Source of the DNA: DASUFI01 sp036274635
GTDB lineage: Bacteria > Planctomycetota > B15-G4
Direction: 5' to 3'
Assembly (NCBI GenBank): GCA_036274635.1
Contig: DASUFI010000131.1
Location: 1 to 5,287, forward strand
Length of the DNA stretch: 5,287 nucleotides
Positions 1 through 5,287 of the stretch are shown here, piece after piece. The notes below the pieces were generated by a model, which was not told where the DNA came from, did not search any database, and saw only the letters and a program-made list of their open reading frames with translations. Each line of letters begins with the position of its first letter. Within the stretch, counting starts at the first letter, position 1. Position numbers and translations under genes: made by a program.

Positions 1-8
1 TCGGGGAT

Positions 9-43
9 CGGGGGATGGGGCGCCTTCGGCGCCGCATCCCCGA
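9..43. repeat. Long GC-rich hairpin with TTC/GAA triloop
   Basis: Bases 9-17 pair with 35-43 (nine pairs), then one G-G mismatch (18/34), then GGCGCC at 19-24 pairs with 28-33 around the three-base loop TTC (GAA on the minus strand). Neither strand shows a T-run after the stem, so it does not meet the classical intrinsic terminator pattern. It could still stop or protect the 3' end of the minus-strand transcript, or serve a gene outside the window. Confidence 0.6.
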
Positions 44-241
44 CCCCTGCGCACGTCCGCCGGACGGGCCCTCGCTCTGGAGAGCCGACGGCGCGGCGAG
101 GGATGAGTTCCAGCGGGCTGGTGTCGAAGCCGCGAGTTCGCTGCGGCGGGTCGCTCGCTCGGCCCATGGGACGGCCTCGCCTCGCGTCCCGCCGCAGCTC
201 CCGCGTCGAGCGGTCCGCGGCTCGCTGGAGATGGTCAAGAG

Positions 242-262
242 CGGCGCCGCTTCGCGGCGCCG
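242..262 (-). terminator. Perfect 9-bp hairpin, possible terminator of the minus-strand run
   Basis: Bases 242-250 pair perfectly with 254-262 around a TTC loop; read on the minus strand the loop is GAA and the apex is GCGAAGC, a sequence known to form an unusually stable mini-hairpin as DNA. It lies about 80 bases past the stop codon of the 430-residue beta-helix gene. On the minus strand it is followed by GCTCTTGACC, which has only a weak T content, so intrinsic termination is uncertain. The stem itself is plain in the sequence; the function is inferred. Confidence 0.35.
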
Positions 263-331
263 ATTCGGGGAGCCAGTGGGGCCGATGGATCTCGCGAGCG
301 TCCCGCAACGGCGAGCTCGCGGGCCGACGTG

Positions 332-350
332 CGGCGCCGTTACGGCACCG
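332..350 (-). repeat. Hairpin carrying the stop codon of the beta-helix gene in its loop
   Basis: On the minus strand CGGTGCCG (350-343) faces CGGCGCCG (339-332), giving seven pairs and one A-C mismatch at 347/335. The three loop bases are TAA (342-340), the stop codon of the 430-residue protein. The stem core resembles those at 9-43 and 242-262. It could affect termination of translation or protect the 3' end, or be chance in GC-rich DNA. Confidence 0.45.
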
Positions 351-1632
351 GTTGCGTGAACTCGTACGCCCCGGAGTCGCACTCCACGAAGGGGAGGCCG
401 ACACCGTCGATGCCCACGCGCGGGACGCCGCGCTGGTCCTTGTCCGGCGCGCCGTTGTCGTAGCCGTTGTCGATGGCCGGGCTGTCCACGTCGATGGGGC
501 AGGTGGGCGTGAAGCCGCCGAAGTAGCCCAGCTTGAGCAGGTGCGGGTCGGTGGAGCTGAACTCCTCGACCGGCAGCTTGCAGCTGGTGCCGCTCTCGAT
601 GTTGCCACCCAACGAGATGACGCCCTGCTCGCCGAAGCCGCTGAAGTTGCGCTCGCCCTTGTCGTCGAAGATCGCGTTGCGCGCCAGCACGGTGTTGCTG
701 GCGACCAGGCCGCCGGTGTCGAAGGCCGAGATGCCCGACGTCAGCTTGCAGACGTTGCTGCAGGACGTGACGTTGACCAGCGTCAGCACGCTGCCGTTCC
801 GGATCAGCATGGCGCCGCCGTCGACCTTGGCCGAGTTCGCATTGAGCGTGACGTTGGTAAGCTGGGCCATGGCCTCGGTGAGCGCGAGCGCGCCGCCCTC
901 GCTGCTGGCCTTGTTCTTCTGGAAGGTGGCGCGCGTGACCTCGGTGAGGCCGCCATCGACGTGGATCGCGCCGCCGTCGCCGGTGGCGGTGTTCTTGAAG
1001 AAGAACACGTCGGTGAGGATGAGCGCGTCGGCGGACGGCGTGGCCTCGATCCCGCCGCCGTCCACGGTGGACTTGCACTTGGTCACGATGACGTGGTCCA
1101 TGACCAGGCTGCCGAGCACGCGCAGCGCGCCGCCGGACTCCTCCTTGGGCGCCTTGGCGTTGCGCAGCGTGAAGCCCTTCAGCGTGAGCGTGACGCCAGG
1201 CTCCACCTCGAAGAGGCGGTCCTTGAGCTTCTTGCCGTCGAGGATGGTGCCGTCGGCGTCGGTCTGCGGGTTCGCGGGCACGCCGATGATGGTGAGGTCA
1301 TCGGTGACGTCCAGGTCGCCGGTGGCGGCCGCGTCCTCGTCGTCGCCCTTGAGGGTGAGCTTGAAGAGGCCCTCCGGCACGAAGATCGTGTCCGCGCCCT
1401 TGTCGTTGTTGGCCTTCTGGATCGCGGCGCGCAGCGAGACCTGGGCGCCCAGCGTGAAGGGATCGACGTCGATCGTGGGCTGCGCGGCGGACGGGTTCGC
1501 CACGTCCTCCGTGATGTTCACGGTCCACGGCGGGTTCTCTGCATGCGCCGCGCCGGCCAGCGCGGCCAGCAGCAGCGCGGGGAGGAGCGCCCACGGGGCA
1601 AGGCGGCGGCGAGTCAGCGGGTGATGCAGCAA
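340..1632 (-). CDS. Secreted CSLREA-like / choice-of-anchor Q beta-helix protein
   Basis: This is a predicted exported right-handed parallel beta-helix protein of 430 residues; the substrate or partner is unknown. Residues 1-31 look like a signal peptide: an RRR patch at 8-10, a hydrophobic Leu/Ala core, and a cleavage site after AHA (29-31). Residues 66-75 (SLRAAIQKAN) match the start of the CSLREA region, but the usual Cys is replaced by Val65. Rungs follow, marked by GG pairs at 167, 192, 220, 246 and 272, a 25-28 residue period. The C-terminus has the choice-of-anchor Q signature: SPAIDNG (384-390), DQRGVPR (399-405) and CDSGAYEF (418-425). Only five residues follow, so no membrane anchor, LPXTG or PEP-CTERM tail is present; release or non-covalent retention at the surface is inferred. 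The start is probably TTG at 1632, because an in-frame TAG lies at 1650-1648 and no ATG or GTG intervenes. The family call is firm; the role is unknown. Confidence 0.88.
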   Translation of the reverse strand: MLHHPLTRRRLAPWALLPALLLAALAGAAHAENPPWTVNITEDVANPSAAQPTIDVDPFTLGAQVSLRAAIQKANNDKGADTIFVPEGLFKLTLKGDDEDAAATGDLDVTDDLTIIGVPANPQTDADGTILDGKKLKDRLFEVEPGVTLTLKGFTLRNAKAPKEESGGALRVLGSLVMDHVIVTKCKSTVDGGGIEATPSADALILTDVFFFKNTATGDGGAIHVDGGLTEVTRATFQKNKASSEGGALALTEAMAQLTNVTLNANSAKVDGGAMLIRNGSVLTLVNVTSCSNVCKLTSGISAFDTGGLVASNTVLARNAIFDDKGERNFSGFGEQGVISLGGNIESGTSCKLPVEEFSSTDPHLLKLGYFGGFTPTCPIDVDSPAIDNGYDNGAPDKDQRGVPRVGIDGVGLPFVECDSGAYEFTQPVP

Positions 1633-1647
1633 GGGTGGCCGCGCAGT

Positions 1648-1653
1648 CTACAT
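1648..1653 (-). promoter_or_regulatory. In-frame ATG-TAG start-stop pair upstream of the beta-helix gene
   Basis: On the minus strand ATG at 1653-1651 is followed at once by TAG at 1650-1648. Both are in the frame of the 430-residue gene, six codons before its likely TTG start. The bases ahead of the ATG read ACGAGGTCC, with GAGG three bases away, a closer-than-ideal Shine-Dalgarno. This may be a minimal open reading frame that controls initiation, a nonsense mutation or sequencing error in the second codon of the true start, or chance. Confidence 0.4.
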
Positions 1654-1686
1654 GGACCTCGTCAGGCCCGCCAGATGGCCGCCGCG

Positions 1687-1965
1687 TCAGTGCAGCAGCC
1701 AATAGGCCAGAGACAGGCCCAGCAGCCCCAGAGCCAGCCTGCGGCGCAGCACCGCGTCCTTGACGAGGCGGTCCTCGTGGCGCGCGACGTAGGCCACGAC
1801 GAGGAAGGGCAGGATCAGCGCCATGAGCCACGGCACGTGGACGCGACGCAACCCCTCGTACAAAGTTTTCCAGGTCGACACGCCCACCACGGCGAGCGCG
1901 ACGACCAGCGCCAAGGTCAGGCTGCGCTCGCGCAGCACGCGCCGGATGGTGAAGGGGTTCAGCAT
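1687..1965 (-). CDS. Small membrane protein with three predicted transmembrane segments
   Basis: I do not recognise a family for this 92-residue protein. Three hydrophobic stretches are visible, at about residues 15-32, 44-61 and 77-91. They are separated by charged stretches, REDR-type in character: residues 33-43 carry K33, E37, R40 and R41, and residues 62-76 carry R62, E64, D65, R66, K69, D70 and R74-R76. The N-terminus is basic (R8, R9, R12, R14), so by the positive-inside rule it probably lies in the cytoplasm. The chain ends inside or just after the third segment. Its ATG is the only ATG start among the complete genes here that needs no alternative codon. It begins nine bases after the stop of the 711-residue gene, with a GAGG ribosome binding site that overlaps that stop. 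It sits between two exported beta-helix genes and could help their export or be independent. Confidence 0.75.
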   Translation of the reverse strand: MLNPFTIRRVLRERSLTLALVVALAVVGVSTWKTLYEGLRRVHVPWLMALILPFLVVAYVARHEDRLVKDAVLRRRLALGLLGLSLAYWLLH

Positions 1966-1972
1966 GTGCCGG

Positions 1973-1976
1973 CCTC
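1973..1976 (-). promoter_or_regulatory. Ribosome binding site GAGG overlapping the upstream stop codon
   Basis: On the minus strand TGA (1977-1975), the stop of the 711-residue gene, runs into GG, so GAGG at 1976-1973 lies seven bases before the ATG of the 92-residue gene. The arrangement supports the ATG at 1965 and suggests translational coupling of the two genes. Confidence 0.6.
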
Positions 1977-4110
1977 AGCGCAGGGAAAGCCGGCAGAGCC
2001 ACACGTCGAGCGGCGGCGCGCCCCAGGAGTCGAGGCCGAAGCTGATCCAGCGGGCCACGTCCGGCGCGCCGCCTGGGCCGACCGCGCGCGTCCAGCCATC
2101 GCCGCCGGCGAGCGGGACCTCGAGGCGCTGCCACTCGTCGCGGAAGTGGATGTCGGGCGGATCGCCCAGCAGGTCGCGCGTCGGCGTGAGGCGCAGCCAG
2201 CGCGCGTCGTCCGCGTGCAGCGTGACCACCGGGTTGAGGCCTTGCCAGGCGGGGATGTTCGGGTCGCGGCCGCGGATCCAGAAGGCGAGCGTCGCGCGGC
2301 CGGCGAGCGGCAGCGTGAGGTCGCGTGCGGCCGGCCACACCAGCTCGGCCAGCCCGCCGTCGTAGGGCTCGACGTGCGCTCGCACGGCGGCCTCTCCCGG
2401 CGCGCAGCCCTCGACGTCGTCGAAGCTCGCGGCCTGGCCGGCGCACGGCGCCAGCGCCCAGCGCGCAGGCTCGCCCGCGCCGGGCAGCAGGCCGTCCGGG
2501 GCGTCGAGGACCTCCACGTCCAGCCAGGCCAGGCTGCTCAGCGTGCCGTCGCTGGCCGTGCAGCCGACGCGGTGGAAGCCGGGCGCGTAGCGGTGCGCGA
2601 CGAGGGGGCTCTCCGCGGACGTCCCATCGCCGAAGTCCCAGGCGATGCTCGGCGGTCGCGCGGCGTCCGAGCCGGCGCAGCGCGCCTCCAGCTCCAGCCC
2701 GCCGTCCGGGCTCACGACGCGACCTGCCACCGGCGTTGCACCGAATGCGAGCAGCGTGAGCTGCGGCGGCGCGCCGCCCGCGGGCCCGTCGTGGTGCCGC
2801 AGGCCGTCCACGTCGCCCGCATCGAAGAGGTCGCCGTCGCGGTTGTCGCGGAACTCGTTCGGCCCGATGTCGAGGAAGCGCGCATGCCGCATCCACACGC
2901 CCCAGCGGTTGGACTCGAGGCGGTTGCGCTGGATCACCCAGTGCCAGGCGCGCCACGCGCGGCCGTCGCTGGCCTCGTCGCCGCGCAGCACGAGGCCGCC
3001 GCCGGCGTTGTCGTGCAGCCAGTTGCCGTCCACCAGCGTGTGGTGGCTGGGGCCGTTCACGAAGACGATGCCGCCGTGGCCGAAGGACTCGGGCGCGTTG
3101 TGGAAGCCGGCCGGGTCGCCGTTCCAGCCGGCCTCGTTGCCGCGCAGCACGGTCTTGTCGGAGGCGCCCAGCCAGAAGCCGTAGCTGCAGTGGTTGGCGA
3201 CGTTGTCGAGGTAGGTGTTCTCGGGTGACCAGGCCTCGAAGCCGTTGTTGTTGGCCCACGAGGCGTCGTTGCCGCTGAAGACGTTGCGGCGGCTGGTCCA
3301 GCCGTTGAGCACGCGGATGAAGAAGCCATCGCCGCCGTGCGTGGCGTCGTTGCGCTCGAAGCGGTTGCCGTCGCTGCCGGACTCGACCAGCACGCAGCAG
3401 GAGTCGCGCGCGTGCACCTCGCCGGGCGCGATGCGCAGGCCCCACGAGAGGTCGTTGCCGGTGAAGGTGGAGGCGGTGACCGTCCACAGCTTCAGGCACG
3501 TGTTGCTGGCGTGGCTGAAGTCGCAGGCCTGCACCTGCAGGCCGTCGCAGTCGAGGAGGCTGCAGGCGTTCCAGCAGCGGTTGGCGCGGGTGCGCAGCAG
3601 CGAGCTGTCGCGCACGCGCCGCAGCACCAGGCCGCCCTTCTCGCCCTGCTCGCCCCAGCCGAAGTCCGGGTCGTGGAAGTTGTCGGACAGGTCGCAGTCC
3701 TCGATGTGCCAGGCGCGGCCGTCCTCCACGAGCAGGCCGGTCTCGAAGCCCTGCAGGCGCAGGTGGCGCAGCGTGACGCCGTTCACGCCCGCGGCCCGCA
3801 GGCCGACGCCCGTGAAGGTGGCCGGCGAGGCCGGGGCGCCGGCGGCCTCGGCCGCGAGCTGCACCGGCCCGACGACGCGCGCGCCGCGCCCGTCCACGGT
3901 GATGCCGTCGGCCGCGAGGACGAGGCCGCCGTAGACGACGGCGGGATCGAGGGTGGCGTCCGCGGTGAGAAGCACGACCGGCGCCGGCGGCGCACGGGGG
4001 GGCGGTGCCGGCTCCTGACCGAGCGCCAGCCGGGCGAGCCCCAGCAGCGCCGCCGTCGAACAGGCGCGGATCATGGCGCGCAGGATGCGCCGGGCCGCCG
4101 CGCGCGGCAA
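1975..4110 (-). CDS. Secreted parallel beta-helix protein with PKD and C-terminal jelly-roll-like domain
   Basis: This 711-residue protein is probably exported and surface-located or extracellular. Residues 14-31 form a signal peptide core ending near ALG/QEP; a proline-rich linker covers about 34-44. Residues about 60-430 are a right-handed beta-helix of the NosD / Beta_helix type, with repeated Asn-, Asp- and Gly-rich turns such as NVFSGNDASW, VLRGNEAGW and VDGNWLHDN. A PKD domain follows at about 450-535, shown by WDFGDGTSAESPLVAHRY (491-508). The last ~160 residues (AFWIRGRDP at 609, LEVPLAGGDGW at 663) resemble a carbohydrate-binding jelly-roll. I see no clear catalytic motif; a glycan-binding adhesin or a polysaccharide-active protein are both possible. 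Fourteen cysteines lie outside the signal peptide, five of them at 179-205, fitting disulfides outside the cytoplasm. The longest start is TTG at 4110; ATG at 4074 (residue 13) gives a more ordinary 19-residue signal peptide and is equally likely. Neither has a good ribosome binding site. The gap to the TPR gene is 7 or 43 bases. Confidence 0.88.
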   Translation of the reverse strand: MPRAAARRILRAMIRACSTAALLGLARLALGQEPAPPPRAPPAPVVLLTADATLDPAVVYGGLVLAADGITVDGRGARVVGPVQLAAEAAGAPASPATFTGVGLRAAGVNGVTLRHLRLQGFETGLLVEDGRAWHIEDCDLSDNFHDPDFGWGEQGEKGGLVLRRVRDSSLLRTRANRCWNACSLLDCDGLQVQACDFSHASNTCLKLWTVTASTFTGNDLSWGLRIAPGEVHARDSCCVLVESGSDGNRFERNDATHGGDGFFIRVLNGWTSRRNVFSGNDASWANNNGFEAWSPENTYLDNVANHCSYGFWLGASDKTVLRGNEAGWNGDPAGFHNAPESFGHGGIVFVNGPSHHTLVDGNWLHDNAGGGLVLRGDEASDGRAWRAWHWVIQRNRLESNRWGVWMRHARFLDIGPNEFRDNRDGDLFDAGDVDGLRHHDGPAGGAPPQLTLLAFGATPVAGRVVSPDGGLELEARCAGSDAARPPSIAWDFGDGTSAESPLVAHRYAPGFHRVGCTASDGTLSSLAWLDVEVLDAPDGLLPGAGEPARWALAPCAGQAASFDDVEGCAPGEAAVRAHVEPYDGGLAELVWPAARDLTLPLAGRATLAFWIRGRDPNIPAWQGLNPVVTLHADDARWLRLTPTRDLLGDPPDIHFRDEWQRLEVPLAGGDGWTRAVGPGGAPDVARWISFGLDSWGAPPLDVWLCRLSLR

Positions 4111-4117
4111 GCCCGGC

Positions 4118-4669
4118 TCAGCGCGCCTGCTTCACCAGCTCCAGGTTCTGCGTGGCCTCGCTGGGTGGGATGACCTGCCGCCACAGCGCCAGGGCCTCGT
4201 CGTCGCGGCCCTGCAGCGCCAGCGCCAGCGCCAGGTTGGCGCGCGGGCGGGCGTTGTCCGGCTCGAGCGCGGCGGCGCGGATGAAGGCCTGCTCCGCCGA
4301 GACCGGGTCCTTCTGCAGCAGCTTGCAGACGCCCAGGTCATTGAGCAGCACGGGGTCGTCGGCGTGGTGCTTCAGGCCGACTTCCAGCGCCGCGACGGCA
4401 CCGTCCACGAGGTCGCGCCGCACGTAGAGGTGCGCCAGCTCCTCGTAGGCGCGCACGAAGTCCGGAGCCTGGTTCAGGACTTCGCGCAGCGCCGCCTCGG
4501 CCTGGTCGTCCCGGCCCTGGGCGACGTAGATGCGCGCCATGGAGAAGAGCGTGTCCGGCTCCGGCTTGCGGCCGGCGCCCGCCTCCCAGTCGGCCTGGGG
4601 ATCCGACGGAGCGCTGGCGCAGGCCGCGAGGAGCGGCAGCAGGACGAGCGCGAGGGTGCGGGTCCTCAC
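4118..4669 (-). CDS. TPR lipoprotein, TadD-like
   Basis: This is a 183-residue lipoprotein. The signal peptide ends in lipobox LAAC with the lipidated Cys at residue 17; Ala-Ser follow, with no Asp at +2, which favours the outer membrane. After a linker to about residue 37 come about four tetratricopeptide repeats: roughly 38-71, 72-105, 106-139 and 140-172, with the usual Ala/Gly/Leu spacing (for example YVAQGRDDQAEAALREVL at 48-65). TadD of Tad pilus loci is a TPR lipoprotein thought to help outer-membrane secretin or pilus assembly, and the neighbouring TadC-like tail makes that the best assignment. The start GTG at 4669 overlaps the stop of the preceding lipoprotein gene as GTGA, with only a weak ribosome binding site, which suggests translational coupling. 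TPR sequences alone are generic, so the TadD role rests on lipobox plus context. Confidence 0.88.
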   Translation of the reverse strand: MRTRTLALVLLPLLAACASAPSDPQADWEAGAGRKPEPDTLFSMARIYVAQGRDDQAEAALREVLNQAPDFVRAYEELAHLYVRRDLVDGAVAALEVGLKHHADDPVLLNDLGVCKLLQKDPVSAEQAFIRAAALEPDNARPRANLALALALQGRDDEALALWRQVIPPSEATQNLELVKQAR

Positions 4670-5175
4670 GGCGTGGCGTCCGTGGCGGAACCGTCGCCGG
4701 TCGTGCTGGTGGCCGAGGTGCCCGTCTGGGAGACGCCCGCGCCGGTCAGGATGAGCGGCTTCTTGAGGATGTCGACCACCTTGCCGGAGGGCAGGCCGTC
4801 GCCGCCGGGCAGGCCGTCGTGCACCGCCACCTGCGTCTTGGCCACGCCGGACTCCTCGAGGGCGGCCAGCACGGCGCGCACGCGCGCCTCGTGCAGCTCC
4901 TTGGAGGCGCCGCCGCGGCTGATGAGCAGGCTGCCGGCGTGGTCGCGCAGGTGCATGGCCAGCACGTTCAGGTCGTTCACGCCCAGCTCGTTGAGCTCGG
5001 CCGAGTCCGGCACGAAGTGGTAGGGGTAGAGCGACGACTGCACCACGATGGCGCGCTGCATGGAGGCGCCCAGCAGCAGGTCGCCGGCGCCGGAGCGCGG
5101 CGCCTTCATCGGATCGACGGCGCAGCCGGCGAGGAGCACGGCCAGGACGGCGAGGTTCAGGGTGGGATACTTCAC
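4666..5175 (-). CDS. Lipoprotein with OmpA-like / CpaD-like domain, Tad-associated
   Basis: This 169-residue protein begins with a lipoprotein signal peptide; the lipobox is LAGC with Cys at residue 18, followed by Ala-Val, fitting outer-membrane sorting. Residues about 50-138 resemble a shortened OmpA-like or CpaD-like domain: YHFVPDSAELNELGVNDLN (52-70), then a helix, a strand (SLLIS) and the helix HEARVRAVLAALEESGV (95-111), as in families where a beta-strand/helix unit ends in an Arg-Val/Ala-rich helix. CpaD is a lipoprotein of Tad/Cpa pilus loci, so this may be its counterpart, but similarity is weak and the usual OmpA peptidoglycan-binding Asp and Arg are not both certain. The tail from 144 on is low-complexity Thr, Ser, Gly, Ala and Asp. 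The GTG start at 5175 is well supported by GGAGGAG five bases upstream. It lies 22 bases after the TadC-like gene and overlaps the TPR gene by four bases. Confidence 0.82.
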   Translation of the reverse strand: MKYPTLNLAVLAVLLAGCAVDPMKAPRSGAGDLLLGASMQRAIVVQSSLYPYHFVPDSAELNELGVNDLNVLAMHLRDHAGSLLISRGGASKELHEARVRAVLAALEESGVAKTQVAVHDGLPGGDGLPSGKVVDILKKPLILTGAGVSQTGTSATSTTGDGSATDATP

Positions 5176-5180
5176 GATCG

Positions 5181-5187
5181 CTCCTCC
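5181..5187 (-). promoter_or_regulatory. Strong ribosome binding site GGAGGAG
   Basis: On the minus strand GGAGGAG ends five bases before the GTG at 5175. It is the best Shine-Dalgarno in the window and decides the non-ATG start of the 169-residue lipoprotein. It sits in the 22-base gap after the TadC-like gene. Confidence 0.8.
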
Positions 5188-5197
5188 GGAGAGAGAC

Positions 5198-5287
5198 TCA
5201 GCTTCCTGGCACTCCGATGACCTTGACCAGCTGCAGCACCGCCGGTCCGACCATCACGAGCAGCAGGGCGGGGAAGATGAACAGGAC
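5198..5287 (-). CDS. C-terminal end of a TadB/TadC-like type II secretion F-family protein (partial)
   Basis: Only the last 29 codons and the TGA (5200-5198) are inside the window; the start lies beyond base 5287. The visible end is one hydrophobic segment, with FPALLLVMVGPAVLQL, then a short basic-polar tail VKVIGVPGS. This pattern, FPAL followed by GPAV, is characteristic of the last membrane helix of TadB/TadC proteins of the type II secretion F family, the inner-membrane platform of Tad pili. It reads in the same direction as all other genes and lies 22 bases ahead of a lipoprotein with a strong ribosome binding site. With so few residues the assignment is by pattern, but the neighbouring OmpA/CpaD-like and TadD-like lipoproteins agree with it. 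No gene symbol is given, since TadB and TadC cannot be told apart here. Confidence 0.7.
   Translation of the reverse strand, partial: VLFIFPALLLVMVGPAVLQLVKVIGVPGS

Larger units (their letters stand above)
1..339. other. Noncoding, hairpin-rich region downstream of the last gene
   Basis: No credible gene is seen here. The open frames that cross it encode arginine-, alanine- and proline-rich strings typical of random GC-rich DNA, with no domain or ribosome binding site. It holds several inverted repeats: 9-17 with 35-43 enclosing 19-24 with 28-33; 69-75 with 96-102 (CCCTCGC/GCGAGGG); 140-150 with 188-198 (11 perfect pairs around a 37-base loop); 242-250 with 254-262; and 293-299 with 315-321. 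It lies 3' of the minus-strand gene run, so a transcript end or 3' untranslated region is the simplest reading. No tRNA, CRISPR repeat or terminal repeat of a mobile element was recognised. Confidence 0.6.

Noticed and set aside
1..339. Mobile element end, CRISPR array or tRNA in the left noncoding stretch
   Set aside because: The inverted repeats differ in length and spacing, there is no regular repeat-spacer pattern, no target-site duplication and no cloverleaf or conserved T-arm sequence.
15..359. A 114-codon plus-strand open frame across the left end
   Set aside because: No ribosome binding site, Arg-rich product without domain, and it runs antisense into the end of the beta-helix gene; it also crosses several hairpins.
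533..1624. A 363-codon Ser/Thr-rich plus-strand frame
   Set aside because: It lies wholly antisense to the well-supported CSLREA-like gene; its Ser/Thr richness follows from the complementary codons of that gene.
1633..1686. A promoter in the gap before the 430-residue gene
   Set aside because: The 54 bases show no convincing -35/-10 pair; the region is uniformly GC-rich, so an internal promoter cannot be supported from sequence alone.
103..3228. A 1041-codon open frame on the plus strand
   Set aside because: It is the exact codon-mirrored antisense frame of three minus-strand genes that happen to share one phase. In GC-rich genes the mirrored stops (TTA, CTA, TCA) are rare, so the frame stays open. 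Its product is a monotonous Val/Ala/Arg/Glu string with no signal peptide or domain.
1298..3499. A 733-codon open frame on the minus strand
   Set aside because: It overlaps the two beta-helix genes and the small membrane gene in another phase and reads as Arg/Ala/Pro-rich low complexity, as expected of a frame shadow.
4073..5023. A 316-codon plus-strand frame over the two lipoprotein genes
   Set aside because: It is antisense to both lipoprotein genes, whose lipoboxes, TPR pattern and GTGA overlap are convincing.

Overview
The window is very GC-rich DNA, roughly two-thirds or more by eye. All supported genes lie on the minus strand, so the gene order reads from high to low coordinates. Start codons are mostly GTG or TTG, and nearly every product carries a lipobox, signal peptide or membrane segments. 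No taxonomic marker is present. A high-GC, didermic, environmental bacterium fits best (Planctomycetota or Myxococcota are guesses) because two products look like outer-membrane lipoproteins and the right edge looks like a Tad pilus locus.

Right part (5287 to about 4118) looks like the tail of a Tad (tight adherence, Flp-type pilus) operon. The edge cuts a gene whose last 29 codons resemble the C-terminal membrane segment of a TadB/TadC inner-membrane platform protein. After 22 bases comes a 169-residue lipoprotein with an OmpA-like or CpaD-like middle. It overlaps by four bases (GTGA) a 183-residue lipoprotein made of tetratricopeptide repeats, as TadD is. The tight spacing suggests one transcript.

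Middle and left part (about 4110 to 340) encodes exported surface-type proteins: a 711-residue parallel beta-helix protein with a PKD domain and a probable C-terminal jelly-roll, a 92-residue protein with three predicted membrane segments, and a 430-residue beta-helix protein of the CSLREA / choice-of-anchor Q type. Gaps are short (7-43, 9 and 54 bases), so they may extend the Tad transcript. That they are Tad-linked cargo or adhesins is an inference.

Left end (1-339) has no credible gene. It holds several GC-rich inverted repeats, including three hairpins with a related GGCGCC-type stem and three-base loops. One of these places the stop codon of the 430-residue gene in its loop. The most unusual point is the 5' end of that gene: the only nearby ATG is in frame but followed immediately by TAG, leaving TTG as the likely start.
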